The notes under the pieces: model-generated | Database searches by the model: none | Told to the model about the DNA's origin: nothing | Seen by the model: only the letters and a program-made list of their open reading frames with translations | Assembly (NCBI RefSeq): GCF_007676705.1 | Contig: NZ_VEBF01000001.1 | Span: 1,860,001 to 1,924,000, forward strand | From: Paenibacillus xylanexedens | GTDB taxonomy: Bacteria; Bacillota; Bacilli; Paenibacillales; Paenibacillaceae | Reading direction: 5' to 3' | DNA length: 64,000 bases | Program-made: the position numbers and the translations under genes | In this document: positions 55,638-64,000 of the stretch, piece by piece | Layout of the letters: every line of letters begins with the position of its first letter | Position numbering within the stretch: position 1 is the stretch's first letter

Positions 55638-56030
55638 ATGTCTAAAGCTCAAATCTATAGCCACGGTGTCCCGTGGGAAGAAGCATTCAGCGTGGCTCAG
55701 GGATACAGCGTTAACGGTACGATCTACATTGCAGGACAATTTTCGCATGATATGCAGGGAACGTTTATCGGTGAGGGTGATATTGAAGCACAAGTTCGCC
55801 AGACACTCGATAACTTGGATCGCGTGCTCGCCGCATTCGATGTGACCAAGTCGAACATTGCGGAACTGGAGATTTTCCTGGTTCATCCACAGGAGCATCT
55901 TGAGCCATGTGTTGCTGTGTATAAAGAGTATATTGGTACTCATCGTCCGGCTGTTACGATGGTTGGCACATCGGGGCTCGCCTTCCCTCATCAACTGATT
56001 GAGATTCGCGCTGTTGCACATACCAACTGA
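55638..56030 (+). CDS. RidA/YjgF-family protein (enamine/imine deaminase-like)
   Basis: 130-residue trimeric-type protein. VNGTIYIAGQFSHDMQGTFI, QVRQTLDNLDRVLAAFDVTK, LEIFLVHPQEHLEPC, RPAVTMVGTSGLAFPHQLIE follow the Rid fold. The canonical Arg of RidA (in RAT/RVxVE context) is replaced by GTSGLAFPHQL, so it belongs to a divergent Rid subgroup and deaminase activity is not assured. AAAGGAGAG precedes the ATG at 55638. Confidence 0.87.
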   Translation: MSKAQIYSHGVPWEEAFSVAQGYSVNGTIYIAGQFSHDMQGTFIGEGDIEAQVRQTLDNLDRVLAAFDVTKSNIAELEIFLVHPQEHLEPCVAVYKEYIGTHRPAVTMVGTSGLAFPHQLIEIRAVAHTN

Positions 56031-56105
56031 TTCGGAAAATCCCTAACGCTCCAGCACTAAGAAAAACGACCTGATAAATTACTCACTATAACGAAGTTCA
56101 TATAC

Positions 56106-56142
56106 AAAAAAAAGCAGGGTCGGATAAACTCCGAACCTGCTT
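56106..56142 (-). terminator. Terminator of the RNA-repair operon
   Basis: Arms AAGCAGGgTCGGA / TCCGAaCCTGCTT, with an eight-T run in the minus direction, about 25 nt after the pnkp stop. Confidence 0.88.
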
Positions 56143-56168
56143 CATCATTTATTCTTTTATTTAACAAT

Positions 56169-58847
56169 TTACAAACGCGGGTCTACCCGCTCCGACTCCA
56201 GCGATAGCGTTGCAAGCACACATTCGTGAATTCGTTCCACTGGCTCCCTGCGTATAAAGCGCTCAATCCCCTCCAAGCCCAAGGCACTCTCCATTAAGGC
56301 GTGGCGTTCTTTTTTGGACGTTTTGCGTTTACGAAGTCGGGACAGATTCTCGGGTGCAAGGTAATCCATCCCATAGATGATGTGCAAATATGCACGTCCT
56401 CGTACTTTAATCGCAGGCTGGATGATTTTATTTCCGTTCCAGGTGCGGAACGTTTCGGGCTTGATCACAATACCCTCGTGTCCTTCCGCCGTAATCTCAT
56501 CCCACCAACGAATGACATCCGCTTCATCTGCCTCACTTGCGATTACGCGATATTCTGTCTCCATCATCATGGTCGACATGCGAGCGAACTCACGGTTTTG
56601 TTCCATATGCCATTCATGTGTTTGCTCCCAAAATGCTCCCGTGCTATGTGCCAGTGTGTGGAACGGTGCAATCCGTATGTCCCCGATATCCTCCACATCC
56701 CAGCAGTATTTTTGGAATACATCGCGGAATGTCTCGGCATTAGCGAGTTTACCTGCTGTTTCCTGTAACCACTCATCTACATTCCGGCCTGCCGCTTCAG
56801 CTTCACGCAGTTTGTCCAGCACCGTAGAGCGATCCATGAGCGAGGCTTCGGCCACGTGTGCATACTGTGAAGCAATCAGCTCACGCGCTTTTAGATTCCA
56901 AGGAACAATCTCCGCATCGAGCAGTACGAACTCTGTCTGATGACGGTCAAAATAACCATCTGTGGTCAAGTCCGCATGTAATCTGGAAAGCACATCTTGC
57001 TCTGTCGAAGGGTCAAAAAAGGATCTGCCCGTCCGGGTCACAATGTTACCCACCATCGGTCGGCCCACTCGCTGCACCGCAGCTTGCTCATCGCGGAAAA
57101 GAAGCAAAATGGCCCGGCTGCCCATGTGTTTCTTCTCGGCAACCATACGGGTAACGCCCTGTGAGCGATAATATTGGAACGCATCCTGTGGATGCTCCAG
57201 GTATCCCTCTACGGAGCATACACCCGGCGGAGGACTCATTGTAGGCGGGATGTAGATCAGTTCTTCCAGCGGCACAGTATAATGGGAAAACGTATCAATC
57301 GCCGTCTTCGCCACCTCACCGTGCACAGATACATCAAGTTTGGATGCTGTCTGAACCGTGAAGCCCTCCTTGAACTTACGTATGTTGGGTGGAGCAAAAC
57401 GCCGCTGTTCCCAGCGCTTTAATGGGCTATCTGGATCTCCCGCATAATCCTGCTTGGCCGGAACACTGACTGCCTCACGTTCTGGCATTCGCCATGCAGT
57501 GAGCATGCCACCAAAAACGACGCCTTGATCAATATTGACCGTATCATTCACAATCGTAGGGTATGGACGGGGATCATGTCCCCAGACAATGCATTCACCC
57601 GAATTGTGATCCACGTACCAATCTTTGCGCACAGGCCGCCCCTGCTCATCCGTTCCTTCCACATCGCCATACCGGCAGTAATCCTGAATACGTTTGGAAT
57701 GTTTTCCGATAAAATGATCTCGAATCCCTGCGTGTGCAACAACCACTTGTCTTACCCCGTTGCGGGAAAAGACCAGATGAGATGGTGCATCAAGCAGAAA
57801 GGTCCTTAGCTCTGCACGTACTCGCTTTGCTGTCTCCTGACCTTGCTCCTGCTCAAGCTGCAGTAGTTCCATCTCCACCCGTTCGTCACCGTGACTCAGC
57901 GACACGTCTCGACCATCCAGATAACGTGCAATCTTCCAGCCGTGATTGCTGTCAATCATATAGGCAAGCTCGGCGGCACAATGTCGTTGCCAGAACAACA
58001 GACATTTTAACGATTCTGGCCCACGGCTCGTTACGTCACCAACGGAGACCAATTTGCGTCCTTCGGGGTGACGGTACAGACCAGTTCCATCCTCGTCCAC
58101 ATACCCTAGACGGACGATTAATTCCATCATTTCATCGTAACAACCATGAATATCTCCGATGATATCAATACCTGTACCCATATCAATCACCAGCGGATTG
58201 GATGTGCGGACAAATGTAATCTCATCCGGCTGCTTCAGCACATAGCTGGCATCGAAGCCATCCTCACGGATGGAGCGTAATGTACGCTTGAACTGCTGCA
58301 CCTGCTGCTTCACCCGTTGACGTCCACGCGGATACTCCCGTTGGGCATCACGTTCCAGCAGTTCTTTTTCAGGGATATCCAGTACCACAGCAATTACAGG
58401 CACATGAGCTTTTCTTGCCACCTGAATCAGGCGCTCGCGATCCTCGGGATACAGATGTGTCGCATCCACCCAGGTCAACTTGTTCAGACGGCAGCGGGTT
58501 GCCAGCATCGCCTCCATCGCTTCAAATGCTTTAGCCGATACTTGCTGATACTCCGCATAGATCACATCCGCTTCGCTGCGGGGTCGATGTTTCCAATCCA
58601 CATACTCATCATCCCCAACCAACATGCGGAATTGATCGGACGAGACTGCTTCCGTGCGGCGAATGACGCTTTCAGCAACAAGACGATCCAGTAACGTACT
58701 TTTGCCACTGTTGGACGGGCCGACGAGAACGACAATACCTGCATGTGGCAGATGAATCTCACGCTGTCTTTCATCCGTCCCCATTTCCCGATCCTGCTGT
58801 CCCCTGCCTGTATCCGATATTTCGTTAGGTCTTATTTTTCTCCTCAT
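56169..58847 (-). CDS. pnkp: Bacterial polynucleotide kinase-phosphatase-ligase (Pnkp)
   Basis: 892-residue RNA-repair enzyme with three domains. The 5'-OH kinase has Walker A GPSNSGKS at 43-50. The metallophosphoesterase that heals 2',3'-cyclic phosphate ends has GDIHGCYDE at 231-239, GDVTSRGPES near 270 and the NHGWK motif near 301. The C-terminal ligase has KHMG with the nucleotidyl Lys573, then LLDAEIVPWN and EGIVIKPE. Full-length bacterial Pnkp acts with Hen1, which makes it able to ligate and protects the repaired junction by methylation. Its ATG overlaps the hen1 stop by 4 nt. Confidence 0.95.
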   Translation of the reverse strand: MRRKIRPNEISDTGRGQQDREMGTDERQREIHLPHAGIVVLVGPSNSGKSTLLDRLVAESVIRRTEAVSSDQFRMLVGDDEYVDWKHRPRSEADVIYAEYQQVSAKAFEAMEAMLATRCRLNKLTWVDATHLYPEDRERLIQVARKAHVPVIAVVLDIPEKELLERDAQREYPRGRQRVKQQVQQFKRTLRSIREDGFDASYVLKQPDEITFVRTSNPLVIDMGTGIDIIGDIHGCYDEMMELIVRLGYVDEDGTGLYRHPEGRKLVSVGDVTSRGPESLKCLLFWQRHCAAELAYMIDSNHGWKIARYLDGRDVSLSHGDERVEMELLQLEQEQGQETAKRVRAELRTFLLDAPSHLVFSRNGVRQVVVAHAGIRDHFIGKHSKRIQDYCRYGDVEGTDEQGRPVRKDWYVDHNSGECIVWGHDPRPYPTIVNDTVNIDQGVVFGGMLTAWRMPEREAVSVPAKQDYAGDPDSPLKRWEQRRFAPPNIRKFKEGFTVQTASKLDVSVHGEVAKTAIDTFSHYTVPLEELIYIPPTMSPPPGVCSVEGYLEHPQDAFQYYRSQGVTRMVAEKKHMGSRAILLLFRDEQAAVQRVGRPMVGNIVTRTGRSFFDPSTEQDVLSRLHADLTTDGYFDRHQTEFVLLDAEIVPWNLKARELIASQYAHVAEASLMDRSTVLDKLREAEAAGRNVDEWLQETAGKLANAETFRDVFQKYCWDVEDIGDIRIAPFHTLAHSTGAFWEQTHEWHMEQNREFARMSTMMMETEYRVIASEADEADVIRWWDEITAEGHEGIVIKPETFRTWNGNKIIQPAIKVRGRAYLHIIYGMDYLAPENLSRLRKRKTSKKERHALMESALGLEGIERFIRREPVERIHECVLATLSLESERVDPRL

Positions 58848-60328
58848 GAATGACTCTCCTTTCTTCGCTCAAAAATGACCAGTTGGGTAGGTTGTCCATA
58901 GCCTTCTATTTGCTCACCGATACCCTTAATTTCATAGCCATAGTTCTCCTGCTGCGTCCATTCCTCACACCGGGAAGCCAGCTCCGCACGGGTCCACTCA
59001 AAGCGATGATCATGGTGACGGAAACTTTCCTGCTCCATAGCGTACACTTCGTTATATTCCTTGTTCGGTGTAGTGATCAGCAGCACTTCTGGCTGATATT
59101 CGTTCATGATCGTATCCATAATTCCATTCAGCCGATATTCCTCAATATGCTCAATCACTTCGCACAGAATCATAACGTCCTGGTTTTGCAGCTGCTCGTC
59201 AAAATAAAACAATGAACCGATGATCGGCTCCGGCATAGCCACTAGTCCAGAACGACCCTCCAGCTTCGCGAAGCGCTCCATGGCCCGAAGTCGTGACTGA
59301 CCGGAAGGTTCAACGGCCAGAATGGCCTCCACACCAGGAATGTACGCCAACCGGGCAGACAGCTTGCCTTCCCCGGCTCCCATATCTACAATGCTCCGTT
59401 TCACTGGTAACGCTGCAACCACATCTGTGATTGCACGATAACGCAACTCGTTTAACCTCACAGGAGGTTCTGACTGGCTGCCATCGCTAACAGACTCGGA
59501 CCCACGTTGCTCTTGTTCTCCGTCTTCTCGATGTTCCACGTTAACCTCCTGAATAACCGCCTCCGAGATGTGACCTATTCCTCTCTCCTGTCCAAAAGAC
59601 GCAGACAAAGCACCCTCTTGTCGCTCATACTGTCGGATCAGTTCGGCAAAACGCAACGTACGCTTCACAATGAGTTCTTTCAGTGGGTGAGCATCCAGCC
59701 ACCCTTCACCATATCGTTTGATTTTATCGATCTCATCTTCACTGATGAAATAATGTTTGTAATTATCCAGCACTGGAATCAGCAGAAAAAGCTGACGCAG
59801 CGCATGTTGTACCGTGTTACGACCACGCAGGATGATATGGCGAACCGTGCTTCTATTTTTCAGATCAAATGAATACGAAAGCTCTCCACGTTCCACCGAA
59901 ACGGAGTATCCTAATGGCGAGAATAATTCCTCCACAACCTTATCGGGCAGATCGGAAGCCACTGGGCCAAATTTCAGTTCCAGTTCGAAGGCATGATTCA
60001 CCCACTGCACATAGTCTTCCTTCGGCTTACCATTCAGGGCCGTCCCGAGCGCCGCACGTATGTAGGAGCAGAACAGACTGCTGGTCACGAACTCACGATC
60101 GTTAATATATTGCGTAATGTCATATCCATCAGGTGTACCTCTGACCAGATCCACAGGATCAGGCTCGGCATGAATCAGTACTTCTGTTTCGTTCTCTGTA
60201 GCCGCAGTGTACACCATTCTTACACGCACACCTTTGTCTACGCGGTCATATATATTCAGCGGATTCTTCGCTAACAGATGGGATACAACTCCCGCGTCAG
60301 CGCCGCTTGCTTTCAAGATTAGATGCAT
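58844..60328 (-). CDS. hen1: 3'-terminal RNA ribose 2'-O-methyltransferase Hen1
   Basis: 494 residues. The N-terminal half is the bacterial Hen1 domain that stimulates Pnkp ligase activity (MHLILKASGADAGVVSHLLA, DREFVTSSLFCSYIRAALGT). A variable acidic linker (about 255-290) leads to the methyltransferase with SAM motif VDMGAGEGKLSARL and metal-binding CEVIEHIEEYR and HHDHRFEWTRAEL. It methylates the 2'-OH at the broken RNA end so that the sealed RNA resists recutting by ribotoxins. GGAGGAGA precedes the ATG. Confidence 0.94.
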   Translation of the reverse strand: MHLILKASGADAGVVSHLLAKNPLNIYDRVDKGVRVRMVYTAATENETEVLIHAEPDPVDLVRGTPDGYDITQYINDREFVTSSLFCSYIRAALGTALNGKPKEDYVQWVNHAFELELKFGPVASDLPDKVVEELFSPLGYSVSVERGELSYSFDLKNRSTVRHIILRGRNTVQHALRQLFLLIPVLDNYKHYFISEDEIDKIKRYGEGWLDAHPLKELIVKRTLRFAELIRQYERQEGALSASFGQERGIGHISEAVIQEVNVEHREDGEQEQRGSESVSDGSQSEPPVRLNELRYRAITDVVAALPVKRSIVDMGAGEGKLSARLAYIPGVEAILAVEPSGQSRLRAMERFAKLEGRSGLVAMPEPIIGSLFYFDEQLQNQDVMILCEVIEHIEEYRLNGIMDTIMNEYQPEVLLITTPNKEYNEVYAMEQESFRHHDHRFEWTRAELASRCEEWTQQENYGYEIKGIGEQIEGYGQPTQLVIFERRKESHS

Positions 60329-60387
60329 CGGTTCTCCTCCTTCGGATCAATTCCATTCTCTTTCACGATTTCCGTTGTCATCAAGCC

Positions 60388-61188
60388 CTAATTAGTTCCC
60401 CACACCTCTTGCAATGCAGAGCGAAAAATCCGGTCCAATTCTTCAAATTGAATTATTTGCTCATTCTCCATCTGGCCGGCCAGTCGTTCAACATGCTCGA
60501 TCTTCTCTACCAAAAAAGCCTGTATTGCTGGCAACTGCGGCTCCAGATCCAGTTCCTCGCCCGCCTTTTTCCGGCGCAGCAATTCATGAATCTCCGTATA
60601 CAGCGGTGTAGTCACAGGTACAAGTTCTTGCACCAGCTCTTCGAATGCCATCGGTGGCATCGCATCGTAACGTTCGATCCAGCCACAGGCCAGCAAGGGG
60701 CGCAGCACGTAGAAATACTTTTTGATCTTCACCTGCTCACCTTGTAAATAATCTCGTAAATTGCCCTTTGCCATATTCAGATAATGATGCATGCAGGATT
60801 TGGGCGAGAAGGTCAAAGGCGACAGTGCACGAATATGCTGTGCCACGCTATACTGTTCATCATACTGAATGGGTGATTGCAACCACTCCAGCAGCGGTGG
60901 ATTGGATTTGCGAAACAGCTTCAAGGCCTTGCGCAGATCCCAACCATTGATGTCGAGCTGATCACTGATTGGGCGTTCGATCACATCCCTTTTATCCTCA
61001 ATCGACAAATACCATTCCAGCGGTCTTACATATATGAAACGCACATCATAATCACTGTCCTGTGAAGGAAACCCCCACGCCCGACTGCCGGATTCACAGG
61101 CATAGATAATCCGTACCTGCTCCTCCTGTTCAATCTGCTTTAGCTGTTGTCTAATCGTATCTCTCATTTCTTCATGAACATGAGTCAT
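60388..61188 (-). CDS. YcgL-like predicted nucleotidyltransferase
   Basis: 266 residues with a polymerase-beta-type nucleotidyltransferase core: CESGSRAWGFPSQDSDYDVR (34-50), with the metal-binding Asp46 and Asp48, then VRPLEWYLSIEDKRDVIERP. The family (COG3541) is found beside RNA-repair genes in other bacteria; what it adds nucleotides to is not settled. It is the first gene of the operon with hen1 59 nt downstream, which argues for a role in RNA end processing. AAAGGAGGCG precedes the ATG at 61186-61188. Confidence 0.88.
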   Translation of the reverse strand: MTHVHEEMRDTIRQQLKQIEQEEQVRIIYACESGSRAWGFPSQDSDYDVRFIYVRPLEWYLSIEDKRDVIERPISDQLDINGWDLRKALKLFRKSNPPLLEWLQSPIQYDEQYSVAQHIRALSPLTFSPKSCMHHYLNMAKGNLRDYLQGEQVKIKKYFYVLRPLLACGWIERYDAMPPMAFEELVQELVPVTTPLYTEIHELLRRKKAGEELDLEPQLPAIQAFLVEKIEHVERLAGQMENEQIIQFEELDRIFRSALQEVWGTN

Positions 61189-61394
61189 GTCAGTCGCCTC
61201 CTTTTAGAAAATTTCATTATGTATCACGGATTCCTATTCCCTTCTCGCATTGTTCACCAGATCGATTAAACGCGTGTCCCTGCCTCGCTCATACCCTCAT
61301 TATGACCCAAGCATGATCATACGAACATGGCAGAAGTATGGCGACGAATCACTTTCATAACTCATTAAATTATCGTTTACCTTCATAAGTTTAA

Positions 61395-61423
61395 ATGAAA
61401 CCGGCCACTCTTCCTGCTACAAT
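61395..61423 (+). promoter_or_regulatory. Putative sigma-A promoter of the WYL operon
   Basis: -35 ATGAAA (61395-61400), 17-nt spacer, -10 TACAAT (61418-61423), giving a short leader of about 20 nt before the ATG at 61450. Confidence 0.55.
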
Positions 61424-61449
61424 GAAGGGATAACAAGGAGTGAATGTTC

Positions 61450-62805
61450 ATGGCAAGAGAGAGTTTTGACAAAGAAATTCAGTTCTTACGCATGTTATCC
61501 CTAACAAGCGGTGCGTATAACCGCAAACAGTATGCCGAGCGGCTTGGCATATCCGTACATACCTTTGATAAAACCAATCGCAGATTAAAAGAAATCATGC
61601 AGAGCGTCGCTGATCAACGTTCAGGTGCTGAAGCTAGCCGGGAAATGGCGGACCTCGTCCGCTTCCAGTATGGAGAATCCGCTGAACCGATGCTGCTCTT
61701 CCTCTTCCGCGCTAAGTCGATGAAAGAGACTGAAGTTCAGCGACTCTCTGTGCTTTTGCATACCTTACAAGATAAAGCCCTGACCGCTATGGAGCTGCTG
61801 GATGCCTGCTGTGCTGATCTGCCGGAAGATCTGGCGTTACCTGACGAGAAAACCATTCGCTCTGATCTGAAGTATCTGGAAGAGGTTGGAGTTATTCGAA
61901 AAGAGCCCGGTGGCAGACCGTATCGCTATGCCTTGCAACAGGACGTCCTTACCGAATTAACGGTGGAGGAACAGCTGGAGTTATATGATTTTGTGGATAT
62001 GATGGCGAACACTCAGGTGCCTTCCGTACAGGGGTACTTATTGCGGGATAGTCTGAAGAAAGCCATTACGGCAAGTTATCCGCAAGAAGAAGCTACCGAA
62101 CCCTTTATCTATAAGTATCACTATTATTCTCGTATCCTGGATGAAGCTCATCTCTACACGCTGCTTGGTGCGATTCGCCAGCGCAAACGTGTGCAGTTCT
62201 TGTACTTTTCACCCAAAAAACCATCCAGCTACAGTTCACAAAATACGAATCCACGTTTTGAACGGGAAGCAGGCGGACGATCCAACCTGATCGTGCCCCT
62301 TGAAGTGGTCTATGACCATCAGTATGGTCGTTGGTATGTGATTGGATATCAGGGCCGCCGCGGCTTTGTGAAATTCCGCATGGAAGGCATCACACAGCTG
62401 GAGGAACAAGATTCAATAGAAGAAGAATATATGCTCGAATTGAAGCAACAATGGACTGACATCAGTCGCTACAGTTGGCTCGTGGATACGGGCAATACCG
62501 TGACGGTTCAAGCTCGCTTTTTCCACCCGGAGCGTGGTCAGCGCAATTTCATCCTGGATCGGGTTCGTCTGCAAGGTCAATGGGGCAAGATTATGCCCGA
62601 AACAGACCATACCTTTCTCTACGAAATTCAGGTCAACGGTACCACCGAGATCAAACCGTGGTTGCGGAGTTTTGGCTCAAGCTGCGAGATAATCGCGCCC
62701 CAGAGACTACGCCAGGAGATGATCAAGGAATGGAAGGAGATTGCAGAATATTATGAACCTGTTCGAGAAGATGTTCAATTACCAGATGATGACGCGATTG
62801 AATGA
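61450..62805 (+). CDS. WYL-domain transcriptional regulator
   Basis: 451 residues. An N-terminal winged-helix-like segment (YNRKQYAERLGISVHTFDKT), a second helical block (LPDEKTIRSDLKYLEEVGVI), then a WYL domain (RKRVQFLYFSPKKP, VPLEVVYDHQYGRWYVIGYQ, RGFVKFRMEGITQLE) and a WCX-like C-terminus (WLRSFGSSCEIIAPQRLRQE). WYL domains sense nucleic-acid-derived or nucleotide ligands in several systems. The ATG at 61450 is 9 nt from AAGGAG; ATG 61444 is too near. It is divergent from the RNA-repair operon and a likely regulator of it. Confidence 0.9.
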   Translation: MARESFDKEIQFLRMLSLTSGAYNRKQYAERLGISVHTFDKTNRRLKEIMQSVADQRSGAEASREMADLVRFQYGESAEPMLLFLFRAKSMKETEVQRLSVLLHTLQDKALTAMELLDACCADLPEDLALPDEKTIRSDLKYLEEVGVIRKEPGGRPYRYALQQDVLTELTVEEQLELYDFVDMMANTQVPSVQGYLLRDSLKKAITASYPQEEATEPFIYKYHYYSRILDEAHLYTLLGAIRQRKRVQFLYFSPKKPSSYSSQNTNPRFEREAGGRSNLIVPLEVVYDHQYGRWYVIGYQGRRGFVKFRMEGITQLEEQDSIEEEYMLELKQQWTDISRYSWLVDTGNTVTVQARFFHPERGQRNFILDRVRLQGQWGKIMPETDHTFLYEIQVNGTTEIKPWLRSFGSSCEIIAPQRLRQEMIKEWKEIAEYYEPVREDVQLPDDDAIE

Positions 62806-63637
62806 AACCGGACTGTTCACCTGGACCTCACAGGAAAGGGCCTGGCTTCGCATGATGCTGAATCACCCTGCTGCGAGAGAAGCGCTGAGCCCTGTAACGT
62901 TGGATAAAATGCACAACATGCTGAATGGTGAGCAGGACCTGAACCTTCAGGATTACCTGACCGAAAAAGCCAAAAGCGAAGAAAACAGCGTCTCTCACCC
63001 ACTGCTTAGACAGTTACGGCTAATTATTCTCCATCACCAGGGATTTCGACTGATCGGTCGCGTCCGCAATGGACGCACGAGTCAGGATGAATTCGGCTTC
63101 CCGTATAAACTGGAGTATTCCATGGTCAAAAAAGAATGGTATGTGCTCTGGTATGCCCCTCGCTTCGACAAACTCATGTCTACCAAGCTGCACAGCATCG
63201 TTACCGTGGAAGCCCAGCAGGTTGAGCCGGATACCGCTTCTGGCTATACTGCCCGAATTGCTGCGATAACGGAGAAGCGTAAAACGACCATCACCATTGA
63301 AGTCCTGCCCGAATTCAATCAGGAGCTGTCCCGAATCCTCTATGCCTTCTCCTGCTTTGAGAAGCAGGTCGAGTACATGGAAGCCCAGCAGACATATCGG
63401 ATCGAGCTGACCGTCCCGCGGAATGAGATGGACTATGTCTTATCCAAGATGCGTTTTCTGGGCAAACGGGTTCGAATCGCGGACCACACGGTACTGCGTG
63501 AGCGCATGTCCGAGACCGCTGCAAAGGCACTAGCCCGTTATGCGCAAGCTGAACCTGATCAGCATTCTGAACGCACACGAGGCATCATATCGCACCAGCA
63601 TGATGAAGAACCTCGCGTGAACGCTGATGGCCATTGA
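62753..63637 (+). CDS. Second WYL-domain protein, overlapping the first
   Basis: 294 residues from ATG 62753, overlapping the first WYL gene by 53 nt. It shows no clear N-terminal HTH (MNLFEKMFNYQMMTRLNETG) but has a WYL-like core (HHQGFRLIGRVRNGRTSQDE, FPYKLEYSMVKKEWYVLWYA) and a WCX-like end (VEYMEAQQTYRIELTVPRNE, MRFLGKRVRIADHTVLRERM). A partner or ligand-binding subunit of the first regulator is likely, given the coupled translation. Confidence 0.87.
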   Translation: MNLFEKMFNYQMMTRLNETGLFTWTSQERAWLRMMLNHPAAREALSPVTLDKMHNMLNGEQDLNLQDYLTEKAKSEENSVSHPLLRQLRLIILHHQGFRLIGRVRNGRTSQDEFGFPYKLEYSMVKKEWYVLWYAPRFDKLMSTKLHSIVTVEAQQVEPDTASGYTARIAAITEKRKTTITIEVLPEFNQELSRILYAFSCFEKQVEYMEAQQTYRIELTVPRNEMDYVLSKMRFLGKRVRIADHTVLRERMSETAAKALARYAQAEPDQHSERTRGIISHQHDEEPRVNADGH

Positions 63638-63697
63638 TTTTATTAGAGTGGGTTAACTACGCCTATTGGTCAAAAGCAAACCCATCTATGCAAATAG

Positions 63698-63721
63698 GGT
63701 CTGGATGATATCATCCAGACC
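63698..63721 (+). terminator. Palindromic terminator of the WYL operon
   Basis: Perfect 24-bp palindrome with arms GGTCTGGATGAT / ATCATCCAGACC, extended by AATAg/cTTATT; modest T content after. It could also be an operator for the gene ending at 63777. Confidence 0.65.
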
Positions 63722-63776
63722 TTATTCCTCTATTCCTGTAGAACTACCTAACTGCCGTGAACCCCATGATTCTGCA

Positions 63777-64000
63777 TTACGTTCCACCACTGCTGGCAGC
63801 CGAATTCCGTCTTTTATTAATCGCGTGTACGCCCATGACCACCGCAATTAATTCATACGTGTCCAGTTGTTCCGACTGGTTGTCTAATACGAATGCCCCG
63901 GAACTAAACCAGCCGCTGGTGCGACGGAAACTGGCCATGATGCGGCCACCACTGCCGCTTATATCATATTCCTGCGAAAATGTTGGAGCAGACACATCAT
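63777..64000 (-). CDS. Partial gene at the window edge, possible LURP-one/YxjI-like protein
   Basis: The frame stays open to the right edge, so the N-terminus is missing. The visible 74 residues include TFSQEYDISGSGGRIMASFR, RTSGWFSSGAFVLD and a terminal hydrophobic helix (YELIAVVMGVHAINKRR). This pattern of beta strands closing on one buried helix resembles the C-terminus of LURP-one-related (tubby-like) proteins. The assignment is tentative. Confidence 0.45.
   Translation of the reverse strand, partial: DVSAPTFSQEYDISGSGGRIMASFRRTSGWFSSGAFVLDNQSEQLDTYELIAVVMGVHAINKRRNSAASSGGT

Overview
The window looks like a chromosome segment of a Paenibacillus-type Firmicute. This rests on strong AGGAGG-like ribosome sites, frequent TTG/GTG starts, a GH9 cellulase with CBM3 and FN3 modules, a collagen-like spore-surface protein, several methyl-accepting chemotaxis proteins, a lone sigma-54 gene and ECF41-type sigma logic. 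No rRNA, tRNA, CRISPR array, prophage or transposase gene was found. Assignments come from reading motifs, not from database searches.

Layout. 1-9.4 kb: edge copy of a probable dispersed repeat, GH9 endoglucanase, chemoreceptor, PAP2 phosphatase, LCP cell-wall ligase, acyltransferase and a secreted repeat protein. 9.5-13 kb: a MITE-like element, then a two-gene unit of a ComQ-like isoprenoid-synthase-fold protein (two DDxxD motifs) and an 80-residue peptide with an NHLP-type RiPP leader and a short core containing Cys and Trp, followed by a convergent 7TM histidine kinase. This is the best candidate here for an undescribed system: a prenylated RiPP or pheromone. 13-23 kb: small unknown proteins, MFS exporter, lipoprotein cyclophilin, short-chain dehydrogenase, MhqO-like dioxygenase behind a palindromic operator, and a second chemoreceptor.

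23.4-34.4 kb is an amino-acid catabolism block built around sigma-54: aspA, rpoN, P5C dehydrogenase, proline dehydrogenase and a RocR-like enhancer-binding protein. Near-consensus -24/-12 promoters lie divergently between the two proline genes, and another lies in front of aspA. Embedded in the block are a BclA-like collagen protein and a frameshifted paralogue lacking collagen repeats. 34.4-41 kb: a STAND ATPase regulator split by a frameshift, a PucR-type regulator divergent from alanine dehydrogenase (AdeR/Ald arrangement), and a Cas4/RecB-like nuclease.

41.5-53 kb: kinase-like protein, an ECF41 sigma factor cotranscribed with an FAD oxidoreductase behind a recognisable ECF41 promoter, a carbohydrate cluster (AraC, sugar isomerase, Gfo/Idh dehydrogenase, GH125 mannosidase, LacI) and an ECF sigma/DUF4179 pair. 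Two more copies of the MITE-like family flank the GH125 gene. 53.4-64 kb: Mug glycosylase, AEC transporter, RidA protein, then an RNA-repair operon (nucleotidyltransferase, hen1, pnkp) divergent from two overlapping WYL-domain regulators, and a partial gene at the right edge.
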